DNA from: a virus
Length of the DNA stretch: 60,135 nt
Virus record (IMG/VR): IMGVR_UViG_3300028173_000012
Span: 1 to 60,135 of that record
Direction: 5' to 3' (one strand)
In this document: positions 1 to 6,930 of the stretch, one piece after another
Layout of the letters: each line of letters begins with the position of its first letter
How positions within the stretch are numbered: position 1 is the stretch's first letter
Notes under the pieces: model-generated
Seen by the model: only the letters and a program-made list of their open reading frames with translations
Database searches by the model: none
What the model was told of the DNA's origin: nothing
Made by a program: the position numbers and the translations under genes

Positions 1-10
1 CGCTACTATT

Positions 11-87
11 TGGTACGGGTGGAGGGACTTGCACCCACTGTCTTCCAGATATAAGCTGGGAGCATTTACTGCTTATGCTACACCCGC
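11..87 (-). tRNA. tRNA-Ile(UAU), copy 1
   Basis: Acceptor GCGGGTG pairs with CACCCGT, discriminator A and encoded CCA. Anticodon loop CTTATAT gives UAU (codon AUA). T-loop is TGCAAGT. Almost identical to the copy at 13819-13895 (one visible base difference), so a duplicated gene. Confidence 0.85.
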
Positions 88-101
88 GCTATATCAACCT
101 A

Positions 102-347
102 TTAGCCTTGACTTGCCGTGTCAGTTCCTGTTGCATCATCCGCGAGTGCAACGACATCATTTGGCACCACGATGTCATCAACGACCGTAACATCCCCTGG
201 AAGTGAAACGCTATCTGTTGATTGCGAACTCACGTCACTCACCACCTCAATCGAGCCGGCGTCTGGCGTTGGGGTTGCCACGCCTGACGAACACGCCAAA
301 AACAAAGAAACCAGCGCCATCGAAAACATTTTGTAGTACTTATTCAT
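102..347 (-). CDS. small lipoprotein
   Basis: About 81 residues from the ATG at 347, chosen because AAGGA lies six bases upstream; two earlier in-frame starts lack this. It opens with a Lys-rich n-region, a hydrophobic stretch and a lipobox (LFLACSS), so the mature chain should be lipid-anchored on Cys. The rest is Ser/Thr/Val/Asp-rich and low-complexity, with no recognisable domain. It sits between tRNA genes. Function unknown; superinfection exclusion and lysis are possible roles for phage lipoproteins, but nothing here shows either. Confidence 0.7.
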   Translation of the reverse strand: MNKYYKMFSMALVSLFLACSSGVATPTPDAGSIEVVSDVSSQSTDSVSLPGDVTVVDDIVVPNDVVALADDATGTDTASQG

Positions 348-447
348 ATTCATCCTTTTTGTTAGGAGGAGACACAACTTGTTCCCCTCGCTATGATAGT
401 GTATCTATTTTTGTTTGATTGTTCAGTGAATTAGAGAGAAATTGCGG

Positions 448-524
448 CACCCTCGATTGGAGTCGAACCAACATGTATCCAGTTACTCTTTCAACAGCTT
501 AGGAGGCCGAGGAGATACGAAGGC
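448..524 (-). tRNA. degenerate tRNA-like sequence
   Basis: 5' GCCTTCG can pair fully (with wobbles) with 3' CGAGGGT, and the T-arm GTTGG-TTCGACT-CCAAT is good. The 43-nt interior folds poorly: a CTCCTAA loop on a short stem would read as Arg(CCU) but leaves almost no D-arm. Possibly a decayed or rearranged tRNA; anticodon not assigned. Confidence 0.35.
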
Positions 525-530
525 AATTTT

Positions 531-621
531 TGGCGGAAGATAACGGATTCGAACCGTATACCTTTCACAAGGTACCAATCGCTTAGCAGGCGATGCCAAC
601 TCCAAAGTTGGATTATCTTCC
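531..621 (-). tRNA. tRNA-Ser(GCU)
   Basis: Acceptor GGAAGAT/ATCTTCC, discriminator G, CCA encoded. Anticodon stem ATCGC/GCGAT with loop CTGCTAA gives GCU. Long variable arm as expected for class II Ser; T-arm ACGG-TTCGAAT-CCGT. Confidence 0.92.
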
Positions 622-627
622 GTAGTT

Positions 628-714
628 TGGTGGTGGGACAAGGAATCGAACCTTGCTGCCCTTTCGGGAACGGAGTTACAGTCCATCGCAAACACCAGTT
701 TGACCATCCCCACC
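628..714 (-). tRNA. tRNA-Tyr(GUA)
   Basis: Acceptor GGTGGGG/TCCCACC, discriminator A, CCA. Anticodon loop CTGTAAC gives GUA; long bacterial-type variable arm. Its 5' half (676-714) also encodes the C-terminus and stop of the upstream HNH endonuclease. Confidence 0.92.
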
Positions 715-1215
715 AATTGTTCGTGTGAAATAAAATTGTTTCCAGTCGTCGCCTACGTAATCTTCAAAACTTATTAATTCGCTCGGTTTCACAACCCCTG
801 AGTGTACCAAACGATGACAGTTTGGGCAAATATGTGACAAGTTTGAATGCAGGTTTAGCCCTCCTTTGCAAACTGGAATGATATGATGTAAATCGCAACT
901 TACGCCTTCAACAAACCAACCACACCTTGAGCATGGCAGTCCCATTCGAATCAAAATCTTCTTTGCGGTTCGTGAACTTACATTATAAATTGTTGCAAGC
1001 GCTGCTTTTCGTGAATACACGGCATGTTTTTTGGCGACTTTACGTAGATTGCGCTCTTCTTTTGTATATCCTTTTTTAAGAGCTAAACTAACACGAGTGT
1101 TAATGTCAGAACGTTTTGCTTTTGTTGAAAAACCTCTCGCACACTTTTGATTGCAAAAACGGCCTGTGCCATACAATCCATCATGTTCTTCTTCACACAT
1201 TTCACATATTTTCAT
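676..1215 (-). CDS. HNH homing-type endonuclease
   Basis: About 179 residues from the ATG at 1215, which has GGAG six bases upstream. The N-terminus holds a Cys-rich finger (CEMC...FCNQKC followed by ARGFSTK) that recurs almost intact in the HNH gene at 18769-19422, so a shared DNA-binding module. A central basic region precedes an HNH core: CSRCG, then LHHIIP, NLSHICPNCHRLVH. HNH enzymes of this kind nick or cut DNA and spread by homing. The stop codon lies inside tRNA-Tyr, so the last 13 or so residues are coded by tRNA sequence. A GATACTTAT motif lies just upstream of the ribosome-binding site. Confidence 0.85.
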   Translation of the reverse strand: MKICEMCEEEHDGLYGTGRFCNQKCARGFSTKAKRSDINTRVSLALKKGYTKEERNLRKVAKKHAVYSRKAALATIYNVSSRTAKKILIRMGLPCSRCGWFVEGVSCDLHHIIPVCKGGLNLHSNLSHICPNCHRLVHSGVVKPSELISFEDYVGDDWKQFYFTRTIGGDGQTGVCDGL

Positions 1216-1232
1216 AAAGTTCTCCAATACAT

Positions 1233-1241
1233 ATAAGTATC
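1233..1241 (-). promoter_or_regulatory. late-type motif GATACTTAT
   Basis: Matches the recurring GATAnTTA(T/G) element, about 20 bases before the HNH start at 1215. Confidence 0.5.
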
Positions 1242-1318
1242 TTCGAACCTAAAAAATGGTCAAATCATTTACAGTTCTTGCATTGAAGCGGGGTTGGTGT
1301 TCCCCGCCTTATGAATAT

Positions 1319-1346
1319 ATTATACCACAACTCTTCATTCTTTACA
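1319..1346 (-). promoter_or_regulatory. early-type promoter
   Basis: Minus-strand TGTAAA and TATAAT separated by 16 bp, the window-wide consensus. Reads leftward into the HNH gene and tRNA-Tyr/Ser. Confidence 0.75.
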
Positions 1347-1365
1347 CCTAAATTGATGAAAACGT

Positions 1366-1686
1366 TTACCCGGCGACGAAGGCAAAATCAATCGCTTCAT
1401 CAATAGCGTCATTGTCATATCCACCGGATCTGTAGTAATCAAATATGTCGGTAACAGTGACTGTGCCCTCACCTTGGAGAAACAATTCGTAAACCACTTC
1501 TCTTAGGTCTTCATTCGTGATCGGAGGCGTATCTTCGTTTTCTGCGTACTCGGGATCATTCGCATAATCTTCGTCTGTGTACTCATCATCCTCGTCAGGA
1601 TCATACCAATCACCGTCGTCTTTCATTGCTTGGGTGTAGGTTTGCTCGCGGATGAGGGTCTGCAATTGTCGTTTAGAGATCTTCAT
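1366..1686 (-). CDS. acidic protein with CTS-like N-terminus
   Basis: 106 residues starting MKISKRQLQTLIREQ, one of ten proteins here that share this basic amphipathic leader. The rest is very acidic (Asp/Glu/Tyr-rich residues 22-55) and then a short predicted helical region. No known domain. The leader resembles in style the T4 capsid-targeting sequences removed by the prohead protease, so an encapsidated internal protein is my inference. Lies just downstream of the sister gene at 1690-1956. Confidence 0.7.
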   Translation of the reverse strand: MKISKRQLQTLIREQTYTQAMKDDGDWYDPDEDDEYTDEDYANDPEYAENEDTPPITNEDLREVVYELFLQGEGTVTVTDIFDYYRSGGYDNDAIDEAIDFAFVAG

Positions 1687-1689
1687 GGA

Positions 1690-1956
1690 TTAGTCCCAGC
1701 TATTTCGCATCAATTGACGTCTTTCACGTGGGGCATCGTCCCAGTCACCGGAATCACCTGAGCTGTAATCGCCCGGGTCGTCATCATCGTCATCATACAG
1801 GTCGTACCCATATGGATCCGGGTCGGCCATTGCGTGGTACTCACGGGGAGTTGCCTCTGTTGGCGGAAGCGGCTCATCCATGTAATCACCATGTTGTTCG
1901 GCGAGCCTGACGGCTTCCTTGATGATTCTTCCCAATTGTCGTCGTGTAATTTTCAT
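1690..1956 (-). CDS. acidic protein with CTS-like N-terminus
   Basis: About 88 residues. The start at 1956 is chosen because it begins MKITRRQLGRIIKEA, matching the shared leader, and has AGAGGT upstream; the open frame extends further 5' only through a tRNA gene. The body is Asp/Tyr/Pro-rich with an Asp run. Preceded by the GATAGTTAT motif at 1973-1981. Function unknown; grouped with 1366-1686 as putative capsid-targeted small proteins. Confidence 0.7.
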   Translation of the reverse strand: MKITRRQLGRIIKEAVRLAEQHGDYMDEPLPPTEATPREYHAMADPDPYGYDLYDDDDDDPGDYSSGDSGDWDDAPRERRQLMRNSWD

Positions 1957-1972
1957 TTGTACCTCTGTGTCT

Positions 1973-1981
1973 ATAACTATC
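1973..1981 (-). promoter_or_regulatory. late-type motif GATAGTTAT
   Basis: Recurring motif about 16 bases upstream of the start at 1956. Confidence 0.5.
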
Positions 1982-2010
1982 TGACAGCATGGGAATAGCC
2001 ACAATATTTT

Positions 2011-2088
2011 TGGTCCGTGTGGAGGGATTCGAACCCACGACTTCTGCGGTATGAACACAGCACTCTGGCCAGACTGAGTTACACACGG
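2011..2088 (-). tRNA. elongator tRNA-Met(CAU) (or Ile2)
   Basis: Acceptor CCGTGTG/CACACGG fully paired including 1-72, so not an initiator. Anticodon loop TTCATAC gives CAU. Discriminator A, CCA encoded. A lysidine-modified Ile2 tRNA cannot be excluded from sequence. Confidence 0.85.
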
Positions 2089-2092
2089 GACG

Positions 2093-2347
2093 TTATTTTG
2101 TATGGTATTTGATTACAGGCTCTTCGTCAGGCCAAGTACAATCAAAGTTTGGACATTGCTTTTTATATTTCGCAGAGAAGAGGTGCCCATTTGAACATTT
2201 ATATGACGATGTGATTGTATTACCATCATGATGATGATAACTGCCTTGGGCATCATGGTGCGATGAAAACCACATTAATGTGCTGGTACCACCGCATGAT
2301 GTCACTTTGCTTTTCAGCCCTTCGTCTTTACATTTCTGGCAAATCAT
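2093..2347 (-). CDS. small Cys/His-rich protein
   Basis: About 84 residues from the ATG at 2347 (AAGGA upstream); the frame extends 5' only through tRNA-Thr. It has two CxxC-type pairs, CQKC near the N-terminus and a later CSNGH and CPNFDC, with a His-rich middle, so a likely zinc-binding fold. No family recognised. It sits between tRNA-Thr and tRNA-Met. Confidence 0.6.
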   Translation of the reverse strand: MICQKCKDEGLKSKVTSCGGTSTLMWFSSHHDAQGSYHHHDGNTITSSYKCSNGHLFSAKYKKQCPNFDCTWPDEEPVIKYHTK

Positions 2348-2359
2348 TTCTTTCCTTAG

Positions 2360-2430
2360 AGCCTCTAGAGGGATTCGAACCCACATTTTCTGATTACGAC
2401 ACAGAAGTACTGCCGTTATACTATAGAGGC
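2360..2430 (-). tRNA. tRNA-Thr(CGU)
   Basis: Acceptor GCCTCTA/TAGAGGC, D-stem GTAT/GTAC, anticodon stem TCTG/CAGA with a T-T closing mismatch, loop GTCGTAA giving CGU. Discriminator T, no encoded CCA. The unusual G32 and loop-closing mismatch lower confidence in the anticodon. Confidence 0.75.
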
Positions 2431-2619
2431 GGCTTTTAGTCTTTCAATTTCTGCATGGAGTTCCGCGACTTCAAGGTTTCTAGCCTCGAGTTGAATATTC
2501 AGGAGTACGTTTACCTGCCTGAGCTCTTCAAGCTCTCGTGCCGGTGAATACCCGATCGGTGTCGGCAGGATATTCGTTTGCGTTGTTTTAGCAAGATTCG
2601 GGTTTTTTCTATTTCTCAT
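2416..2619 (-). CDS. small coiled-coil protein
   Basis: 67 residues; the start overlaps the stop region of the upstream endonuclease gene (2609-3406), suggesting translational coupling. The C-terminal half is a clear heptad-rich helix (REL, EEL, QVN, LLN, EAR, LEV, AEL, EIE, RLK). The stop codon falls inside tRNA-Thr. No family recognised. It may be an accessory of the endonuclease or a chance frame in that gene's 3' flank. Confidence 0.45.
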   Translation of the reverse strand: MRNRKNPNLAKTTQTNILPTPIGYSPARELEELRQVNVLLNIQLEARNLEVAELHAEIERLKAASIV

Positions 2620-3406
2620 TTGCTACGCCGAAATTAGGGTTTCGACTTTCATACATTGTCTTGAAATCTTTTCCATACTTTGCGATGACATAATCAAAAA
2701 TCGGCTGCATTTCATTTCCATAAAGTACCTTGATTGGACCTTTGAACTGACTTAGCTTTGCTTTCCATTGCTCTGTCACGTATCCTTTGATTTCAACGAT
2801 TTCATTGTCAACAATGAAGTCTGGTGAATACTTTCGTTTTTTACCTTCGAGCTCATATTCATATGCCTTTTTGTTTCGGGCAATCTGAATGTTATGCTCC
2901 ACACAGTAAATCACATATGCTAATTCCCATGTACTATCACAAAAAATTCCTTTGTACCATCCGGAATGCCCTCTCCCTCCGCCTCGTTGGTATCCACCCC
3001 TTGGTGACGTCAGGTGCGATTTCTTGACCGCGGCTGATAATCTTGCTCGGTAACTTGGATCCTGGCATTGGCATTTTTTTGAACAGAACTTTTTGACTGA
3101 TGTTACTTTCACCGTGAACGACTTATTACATGTTTTGCATTTTCGTTTCTCTCTCGCTGTTTTCAATTTGCCCTTTAGGGTCTTCGCTGTTTTCCTCTTT
3201 GAGGCTGCTGTTCTTTTCCTACCCCGCAGGTTGAATGATGCAGCGCATGATTTTCCGCAAAACTTTGCTCGCCCATAAATGGCTTTCTTGCATTTAGGGC
3301 ACTTATGTTTCTGGGCCGGATTGGAGTGGCATGCCTTTTCATGTCGTGATAGACATGACACATCAATCTTTCTTGAACAATACACACATGGTTTTTTCGC
3401 TCTCAT
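2609..3406 (-). CDS. PD-(D/E)XK homing-type endonuclease
   Basis: 265 residues. N-terminal Cys/His fingers (CVYC, CPKC, FCGKSC, CKTC, FCSKKC) precede a basic linker and a PD-(D/E)XK-like nuclease core: STWELAYVIYC, then YSPDFIVDN and EIVEIKGY, where D, E and K form the expected metal and catalytic set. Paralogue of 15446-16090 (shared SGWYKG, WELA, PDF, EIKGY). The ATG at 3406 follows ATACTTAT by five bases with no ribosome-binding site, so the mRNA is probably leaderless. Likely a free-standing homing endonuclease. Confidence 0.85.
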   Translation of the reverse strand: MRAKKPCVYCSRKIDVSCLSRHEKACHSNPAQKHKCPKCKKAIYGRAKFCGKSCAASFNLRGRKRTAASKRKTAKTLKGKLKTAREKRKCKTCNKSFTVKVTSVKKFCSKKCQCQDPSYRARLSAAVKKSHLTSPRGGYQRGGGRGHSGWYKGIFCDSTWELAYVIYCVEHNIQIARNKKAYEYELEGKKRKYSPDFIVDNEIVEIKGYVTEQWKAKLSQFKGPIKVLYGNEMQPIFDYVIAKYGKDFKTMYESRNPNFGVANEK

Positions 3407-3410
3407 GTGT

Positions 3411-3418
3411 ATAAGTAT
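3411..3418 (-). promoter_or_regulatory. late-type motif ATACTTAT, leaderless gene
   Basis: Lies five bases before the ATG at 3406; no space for an untranslated leader if it acts as a -10 element. Confidence 0.5.
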
Positions 3419-3461
3419 GCTCGTAAATGTATTCTAACCTAAAAACCTTTCGTTCGATTGT

Positions 3462-3540
3462 TGGAGCCCGTGGCAGGATTCGAACCTGCAACTGACCGAC
3501 GTTCGTAGCGTCGCGCTCTAATCCGTTGAGCTACACAGGC
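3462..3540 (-). tRNA. tRNA-Arg(ACG)
   Basis: Acceptor GCCTGTG/CACGGGC, anticodon stem CGACG/CGTCG, loop CTACGAA giving ACG, normally edited to inosine-CG. Discriminator T, CCA encoded. Confidence 0.9.
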
Positions 3541-3546
3541 ATGTTT

Positions 3547-3864
3547 TTACTTCTTTTGATGTTTCCGTGTGTGACGATCGAGTTCATTTACTATTTTTGC
3601 ACATTTCTTCGACTCATGGTTGGCAATAGTGCAGGTATCATTCATTTTTAGGCAAATCTGATAAACACGAGGGTGGTCGCGATCCCTTGCTAAAAGACAC
3701 CGGGCGATTGCATCGTCACATTTTTTTAGTTCCTTCTCCGCAGTTTTTATGCATTTTTCAAGCTTTTTCGCAATACGATTTGTTTTTCGGTCAGCATGCA
3801 CCGACACAGGAATGAAGGCTATCATTAGCATGATTGCTATAAATCGAGTAAGCTTGTTTTTCAT
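3547..3864 (-). CDS. small secreted protein
   Basis: About 105 residues from the ATG at 3864 (AGGAAGG upstream). A Sec signal peptide is clear: KNKLTR, a hydrophobic core, then an Ala-His-Ala-type cleavage site near residue 24. The mature part is basic, helical and Cys-containing (about seven Cys), suggesting disulphides in the periplasm. No family recognised. Confidence 0.7.
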   Translation of the reverse strand: MKNKLTRFIAIMLMIAFIPVSVHADRKTNRIAKKLEKCIKTAEKELKKCDDAIARCLLARDRDHPRVYQICLKMNDTCTIANHESKKCAKIVNELDRHTRKHQKK

Positions 3865-3879
3865 AACCTTCCTGTTTGT

Positions 3880-3956
3880 TGGCAGAGGGTGTGGGAATCG
3901 AACCCACCGCATGGAGATTTGGAGTCTCTATCGCCTGCCTTGGTACATGACCCCCT
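3880..3956 (-). tRNA. tRNA-Trp(CCA)
   Basis: Acceptor AGGGGGT/ACCCTCT, T-arm GTGGG-TTCGATT-CCCAC, anticodon loop CTCCAAA gives CCA. Discriminator G, CCA encoded. D-arm is weakly paired. Confidence 0.85.
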
Positions 3957-3967
3957 ATCGTATTCTA

Positions 3968-3995
3968 ATTATATCACAAATTTTCGTTCTTTACA
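3968..3995 (-). promoter_or_regulatory. early-type promoter
   Basis: TGTAAA, 16 bp, TATAAT on the minus strand; transcribes tRNA-Trp and the genes to its left. Confidence 0.8.
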
Positions 3996-4002
3996 CGTTG
4001 AC

Positions 4003-4320
4003 TCAGGATACATTTATCACCTCGATGGCATTCGTGAATTTCCTGCCGTGGTATTTTTCAATTTCTTCGATGAGCGTCAGCCCCTCAGTGTGCGGCCCAC
4101 GATATACCTGCTCGGGAAATGCTCCGAACAAACCCTCTCCTTGCATTAGATCGAGGTTGATGATTGAAAACCCGTCGTAACCCGGACCAGGACAGAAATG
4201 ATTGTATGTTGCCATGAACTCATCTTTTTCGATGTGGCACGTACCCCAATCTTTGTCTTCCCAGGTGCTAAAGTAGAGATATTCAATCCCATACTTGATT
4301 CTGTGTCTCGTGATTTTCAT
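4003..4320 (-). CDS. unknown protein, 105 aa
   Basis: Starts MKITRHRIKYGIEYLYF, so the first residues resemble the CTS-like family but the Leu/Ile-Glu part is absent. Aromatic-rich, with a mid-region GPGYDGF and a predicted helical C-terminus. No domain recognised. Next to 4330-4536 in the same direction. Confidence 0.6.
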   Translation of the reverse strand: MKITRHRIKYGIEYLYFSTWEDKDWGTCHIEKDEFMATYNHFCPGPGYDGFSIINLDLMQGEGLFGAFPEQVYRGPHTEGLTLIEEIEKYHGRKFTNAIEVINVS

Positions 4321-4329
4321 ATCAGGTTC

Positions 4330-4536
4330 CTAACTGAACTCATTCATGTAGTGGTATATCACACTATGAAACGTAATTTCGTTGTCAGCATAACGTCGCT
4401 GCCGACAAAGTGGATAATCCTCACACTCAAAATAGCCTTGCTCGCCCGAGTTTGAAAACCACGCCATCCACACGTCGGCGGCTTCCTGCGATGGGAACTT
4501 CAGCGAAACTGTCACTTCTTCTTTTGGTTCGGTCAT
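4330..4536 (-). CDS. unknown small acidic protein
   Basis: About 68 residues; the second of two adjacent ATGs (4536) is best spaced from GGAG. Contains VTVSLKFPSQEAADVWMAWF, a beta-alpha pattern, and two Cys. No family recognised. Confidence 0.55.
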   Translation of the reverse strand: MTEPKEEVTVSLKFPSQEAADVWMAWFSNSGEQGYFECEDYPLCRQRRYADNEITFHSVIYHYMNEFS

Positions 4537-4548
4537 CATCTTCTCCGT

Positions 4549-4634
4549 TGGTACTCCCGGGGGGACTCGAACCCCCACTCCGTAAGGAACCCGGGTCTAA
4601 GCCGAGCGCGTCTGCCAATTCCAGCCACGGGAGT
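4549..4634 (-). tRNA. tRNA-Leu(UAG)
   Basis: Acceptor ACTCCCG/CGGGAGT, anticodon stem CTCGG/CCGGG, loop CTTAGAC giving UAG, long variable arm, CCA encoded. Confidence 0.92.
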
Positions 4635-4696
4635 GCTGTTTATTTATCTTCCCATTTGGGTTCTAACGTCTTCTGAACGCCAAGTACGAGGTTGTA

Positions 4697-4984
4697 CTAC
4701 AACGTCGCCTCGGCGAACTCTTTTTCAATCTTGTCCATTTTCTTTCTTCGTTCTGAGTTTGCCTTGTCGAGGGCGCCCAGGACAGCGTTTTTCAGGTTTT
4801 CATCACTGTTTTCAAAATAGCCTAGGTAGCCTGTCAACTGAACATAAAAGCCTGGGCGGGCGTAATTCTCTTGCACGATGATTTGCGAACCACCGTAAAA
4901 TGTTGCCCTGGCACCGTCTTCGCCGACCCACTTTACGTCGGGAAATAACTTCTCAAGTTTTGCCCGAATCTTCTTGCTTTTCAT
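4697..4984 (-). CDS. unknown protein, 95 aa
   Basis: Basic N-terminus (KSKKIRAKLEKLFPDVKW), a beta-rich middle and a helical charged C-terminus (NSERRKKMDKIEKEF). No recognised family. A likely real gene from its composition and position in a minus-strand run. Confidence 0.55.
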   Translation of the reverse strand: MKSKKIRAKLEKLFPDVKWVGEDGARATFYGGSQIIVQENYARPGFYVQLTGYLGYFENSDENLKNAVLGALDKANSERRKKMDKIEKEFAEATL

Positions 4985-4999
4985 AGTGTACCTCGTATT

Positions 5000-5127
5000 T
5001 GTGAAGTGTGGGAATCGAACCCACAGGCGCTGCCGCTATTTGTTGCTAATTTTTTAATGTCGACTTGCACGACTCTCCTACCAAGGTCAATTGGAATCGA
5101 ACCAAAAACCCAGCCATTTCGCTTCAC
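5000..5127 (-). tRNA. tRNA-like, apparently interrupted
   Basis: 5' GTGAAG at 5122-5127 pairs with 3' CTTCAC at 5001-5006, closing a good T-arm (TGTGGG-TTCGATT-CCCACA). The 128-nt span exceeds any normal tRNA and contains a second T-arm-like hairpin (TTGG-TTCGATT-CCAA) in the 5' half. Either a tRNA with an insertion or two fused tRNA remnants. No anticodon assigned. Confidence 0.3.
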
Positions 5128-5129
5128 GT

Positions 5130-5205
5130 TGGACGGGGAGGTGGGACTTGAACCCACAACCTCTTCATTCAGAGTGAAGCGTTCTGCCAATTGAACTACT
5201 CCCCA
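5130..5205 (-). tRNA. tRNA-Gln(CUG)
   Basis: Acceptor TGGGGAG/CTCCCCG with the U1-G72 start typical of Gln, anticodon stem CTTCA/TGAAG, loop CTCTGAA giving CUG, CCA encoded. Confidence 0.93.
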
Positions 5206-5214
5206 GTTATTTGT

Positions 5215-5287
5215 TGGACGGGAATTCGGGGGTCGAACCCGAGTCTGAAGAACCAAAATCTTCTGTGCTGCCCTTACACGAATCGCG
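5215..5287 (-). tRNA. tRNA-Gln(UUG) with mismatched acceptor
   Basis: Anticodon stem GAAGA/TCTTC with loop TTTTGGT gives UUG; T-arm good; CCA encoded. The 5' acceptor strand (CGCGATT) mispairs with 3' ATTCCCG at two positions. A possible substrate for 5' repair, or a decaying gene. Confidence 0.65.
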
Positions 5288-5321
5288 AACTCTTCGTGAG
5301 CGAGACACGCATACGAAGAAA

Positions 5322-5473
5322 ATTGTGCACTCGGATTTGAACCGAGAGTGTGCTACTCCATCAACCTAGGTAGCACGGATGAGTTTCGCCATGAGGTTGT
5401 TGGTGACTGACTGGCTCAGCACCTTTCATGTTGGCTAGATCTTATCCCTGTATGCCAATTCCAGCATACACAA
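5322..5473 (-). tRNA. interrupted class II (Leu-like) tRNA
   Basis: Acceptor TTGTGTA/TGCACAA pairs 7 of 7; D-arm CTG-loop-CAG with AATTGG; anticodon-stem strands GGAT and ATCC; a 7-bp variable-arm stem GTGCTAC/GTAGCAC; T-arm CTCGG-TTCAAAT-CCGAG. About 60 extra nucleotides lie between the two anticodon-stem strands, so the anticodon cannot be read. Confidence 0.5.
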
Positions 5474-5478
5474 TTTCC

Positions 5479-5555
5479 TGGCCCTCCGGGACGGAATTGA
5501 ACCGCCGACGCTCGGTACTTCACACCGACGCTCTACCTAACTGAGCTACCGAAGG
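5479..5555 (-). tRNA. tRNA-Phe(GAA)
   Basis: Acceptor CCTTCGG/CCGGAGG, D-arm GCTC/GAGC, anticodon stem TCGGT/ACCGA, loop GTGAAGT giving GAA, CCA encoded. Confidence 0.93.
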
Positions 5556-5562
5556 ATTGTTT

Positions 5563-5778
5563 CTAACTTTCTGTTTCTGCCAATTTCAGCGCCCTGGCGT
5601 CAAATGACTCTTCATAACTTGCCGAGGGATCCGAGTATTTGTCCTCTGCAAACCACTTGCATTTTACCCTAAACGATGGTGTTCCGGTCCCGGTGGGATG
5701 CTTTTCATCGATTGTCATGAGGGGTCCGCCAGATTTCAGGCTCACCACGTCTCCAACTTCTAATACTTTGTCGCTCAT
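5563..5778 (-). CDS. DUF2158/YodC-like small protein
   Basis: 71 residues with the pattern VGDVVSLKSGGPLMT near the start and CKWFAED in the middle, matching my memory of the small YodC/DUF2158 family (SH3-like barrel). Tandem paralogue of 5782-6000. Molecular role unknown. Confidence 0.7.
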   Translation of the reverse strand: MSDKVLEVGDVVSLKSGGPLMTIDEKHPTGTGTPSFRVKCKWFAEDKYSDPSASYEESFDARALKLAETES

Positions 5779-5781
5779 TGT

Positions 5782-6000
5782 TTATCCTTTCTCGTTGTAC
5801 GGGTCGTTTTCCCCGATTTTTCGCAGTGTTTTTGCTGGAAACACTTTTTGATATGGTGCGCACCCTGCGAACCAGTCACAACGCACGACCGTCATCGAGT
5901 TCGGCCGAACGGGCTGTGTTATAAGTGCAGCAGTCATTTTCGGACCTCCGGATTTTAGTTGAACAGTATCGCCCACCTTGATTTCACTTGACTCAGTCAT
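5782..6000 (-). CDS. DUF2158/YodC-like small protein
   Basis: 72 residues with VGDTVQLKSGGPKMT and CDWFAG, paralogous to 5563-5778 and separated from it by a few bases; a tandem duplication. A promoter at 6023-6050 serves the pair. Function unknown. Confidence 0.7.
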   Translation of the reverse strand: MTESSEIKVGDTVQLKSGGPKMTAALITQPVRPNSMTVVRCDWFAGCAPYQKVFPAKTLRKIGENDPYNEKG

Positions 6001-6022
6001 TCTTTGCTCCTTGTATGCATAG

Positions 6023-6050
6023 ATTATATTGCAAATTGCTATGGTTTACA
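6023..6050 (-). promoter_or_regulatory. early-type promoter
   Basis: TGTAAA, 16 bp, TATAAT; upstream of the DUF2158 pair. Confidence 0.7.
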
Positions 6051-6058
6051 ATAATTTC

Positions 6059-6150
6059 TGGCGGAAGTGGGCGGAGTCGAACCCCCAAGGCCCCGCAAAG
6101 GGCTCGTCGCTTTTCAAGAGCGGTGCAGTCACCTGTCTGCTTGCACTTCC
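6059..6150 (-). tRNA. tRNA-Ser(UGA)
   Basis: Acceptor GGAAGTG/CACTTCC, loop CTTGAAA giving UGA, long variable arm, discriminator G, CCA. The upstream endonuclease gene stops inside its 5' end (6129-6150). Confidence 0.9.
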
Positions 6151-6875
6151 GTTGTTTCAATTTTTATGATGTCACTTTCAAATAAGACATTGAGCTTATA
6201 AGGAAAATCCCTCCACTTACATCGATCTCTTTCGGTTTCATAACCTTTTATCTCAATGAACACACCAGCTTCAGGAAGGTAAAAATCAGGAATGTATTTT
6301 CTTGTTCTTCCATTTTCATCGACATATTCAAAACTTTTTGAGTTTCGTTGCCAATCAATTTTCTGATTGTCCAATAGCACAGCATACCTTTTCTCGTATG
6401 TGCTATCAAGCCAAACTCGACCGGCAATATTAGATTCGTGCCAGGAACCTTTTCCTACACCCGATCCTGTTCTATACCCACCGGCATTGGGATTTTTCTT
6501 CATCGTTTCAGATATCTTCGCTCGTCGCAAAATTTCTGCTTCGGGAGTTGATGCCTTGCCGGTGGATTTTCCTTTGAGTGCCGCTGAAATCTTGGCTCGG
6601 GTTGAATCGGGAACCGGTAAGCCTTTGTTCCATCCTCGTCCTTTTCCTGCATGTTTTCCTCCTCGACGGTGGGCACCTGGGCCTTTGCCATCGCAGATTT
6701 CGACATGCCTTTGTCGACGTGAATGAATATGCTTAGAGCATTTTGGGCATGTCCACGACTTTCCTCTGGCGTTTTTACTGGCCCGGGTTGTCCCGATACC
6801 ACGACACACTTTTTGGTGATTTGTTAGCCCTGCTTTTGATTTTAGCTGGCGATTACATTTGTTGCACGTTTTCAT
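6129..6875 (-). CDS. PD-(D/E)XK homing-type endonuclease
   Basis: 248 residues. Two N-terminal Cys2His2-like fingers (CNKCNRQL...HQKVC and CPKCSKHI...HVEIC), a basic linker with repeated AKISAALKGK/AKISETMKK elements, and a nuclease core with WLDSTYEKRYA, YIPDFYLPEAGVFIEIKGY. The ATG at 6875 follows ATACTTAT by four or five bases with no ribosome-binding site, so leaderless. The last codons and stop overlap tRNA-Ser(UGA). Likely a tRNA-targeted homing endonuclease. Confidence 0.85.
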   Translation of the reverse strand: MKTCNKCNRQLKSKAGLTNHQKVCRGIGTTRASKNARGKSWTCPKCSKHIHSRRQRHVEICDGKGPGAHRRGGKHAGKGRGWNKGLPVPDSTRAKISAALKGKSTGKASTPEAEILRRAKISETMKKNPNAGGYRTGSGVGKGSWHESNIAGRVWLDSTYEKRYAVLLDNQKIDWQRNSKSFEYVDENGRTRKYIPDFYLPEAGVFIEIKGYETERDRCKWRDFPYKLNVLFESDIIKIETTEVQADR

Positions 6876-6879
6876 GTGT

Positions 6880-6888
6880 ATAAGTATC
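6880..6888 (-). promoter_or_regulatory. late-type motif GATACTTAT, leaderless gene
   Basis: Directly upstream of the ATG at 6875. Confidence 0.5.
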
Positions 6889-6930
6889 TAGTCCAAGTCA
6901 AGACCTCCACCATAAACCACTCGAACAACC

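Noticed and set aside
5000-5127. tmRNA
   Set aside because: Far too short, and no tag-coding frame is present.
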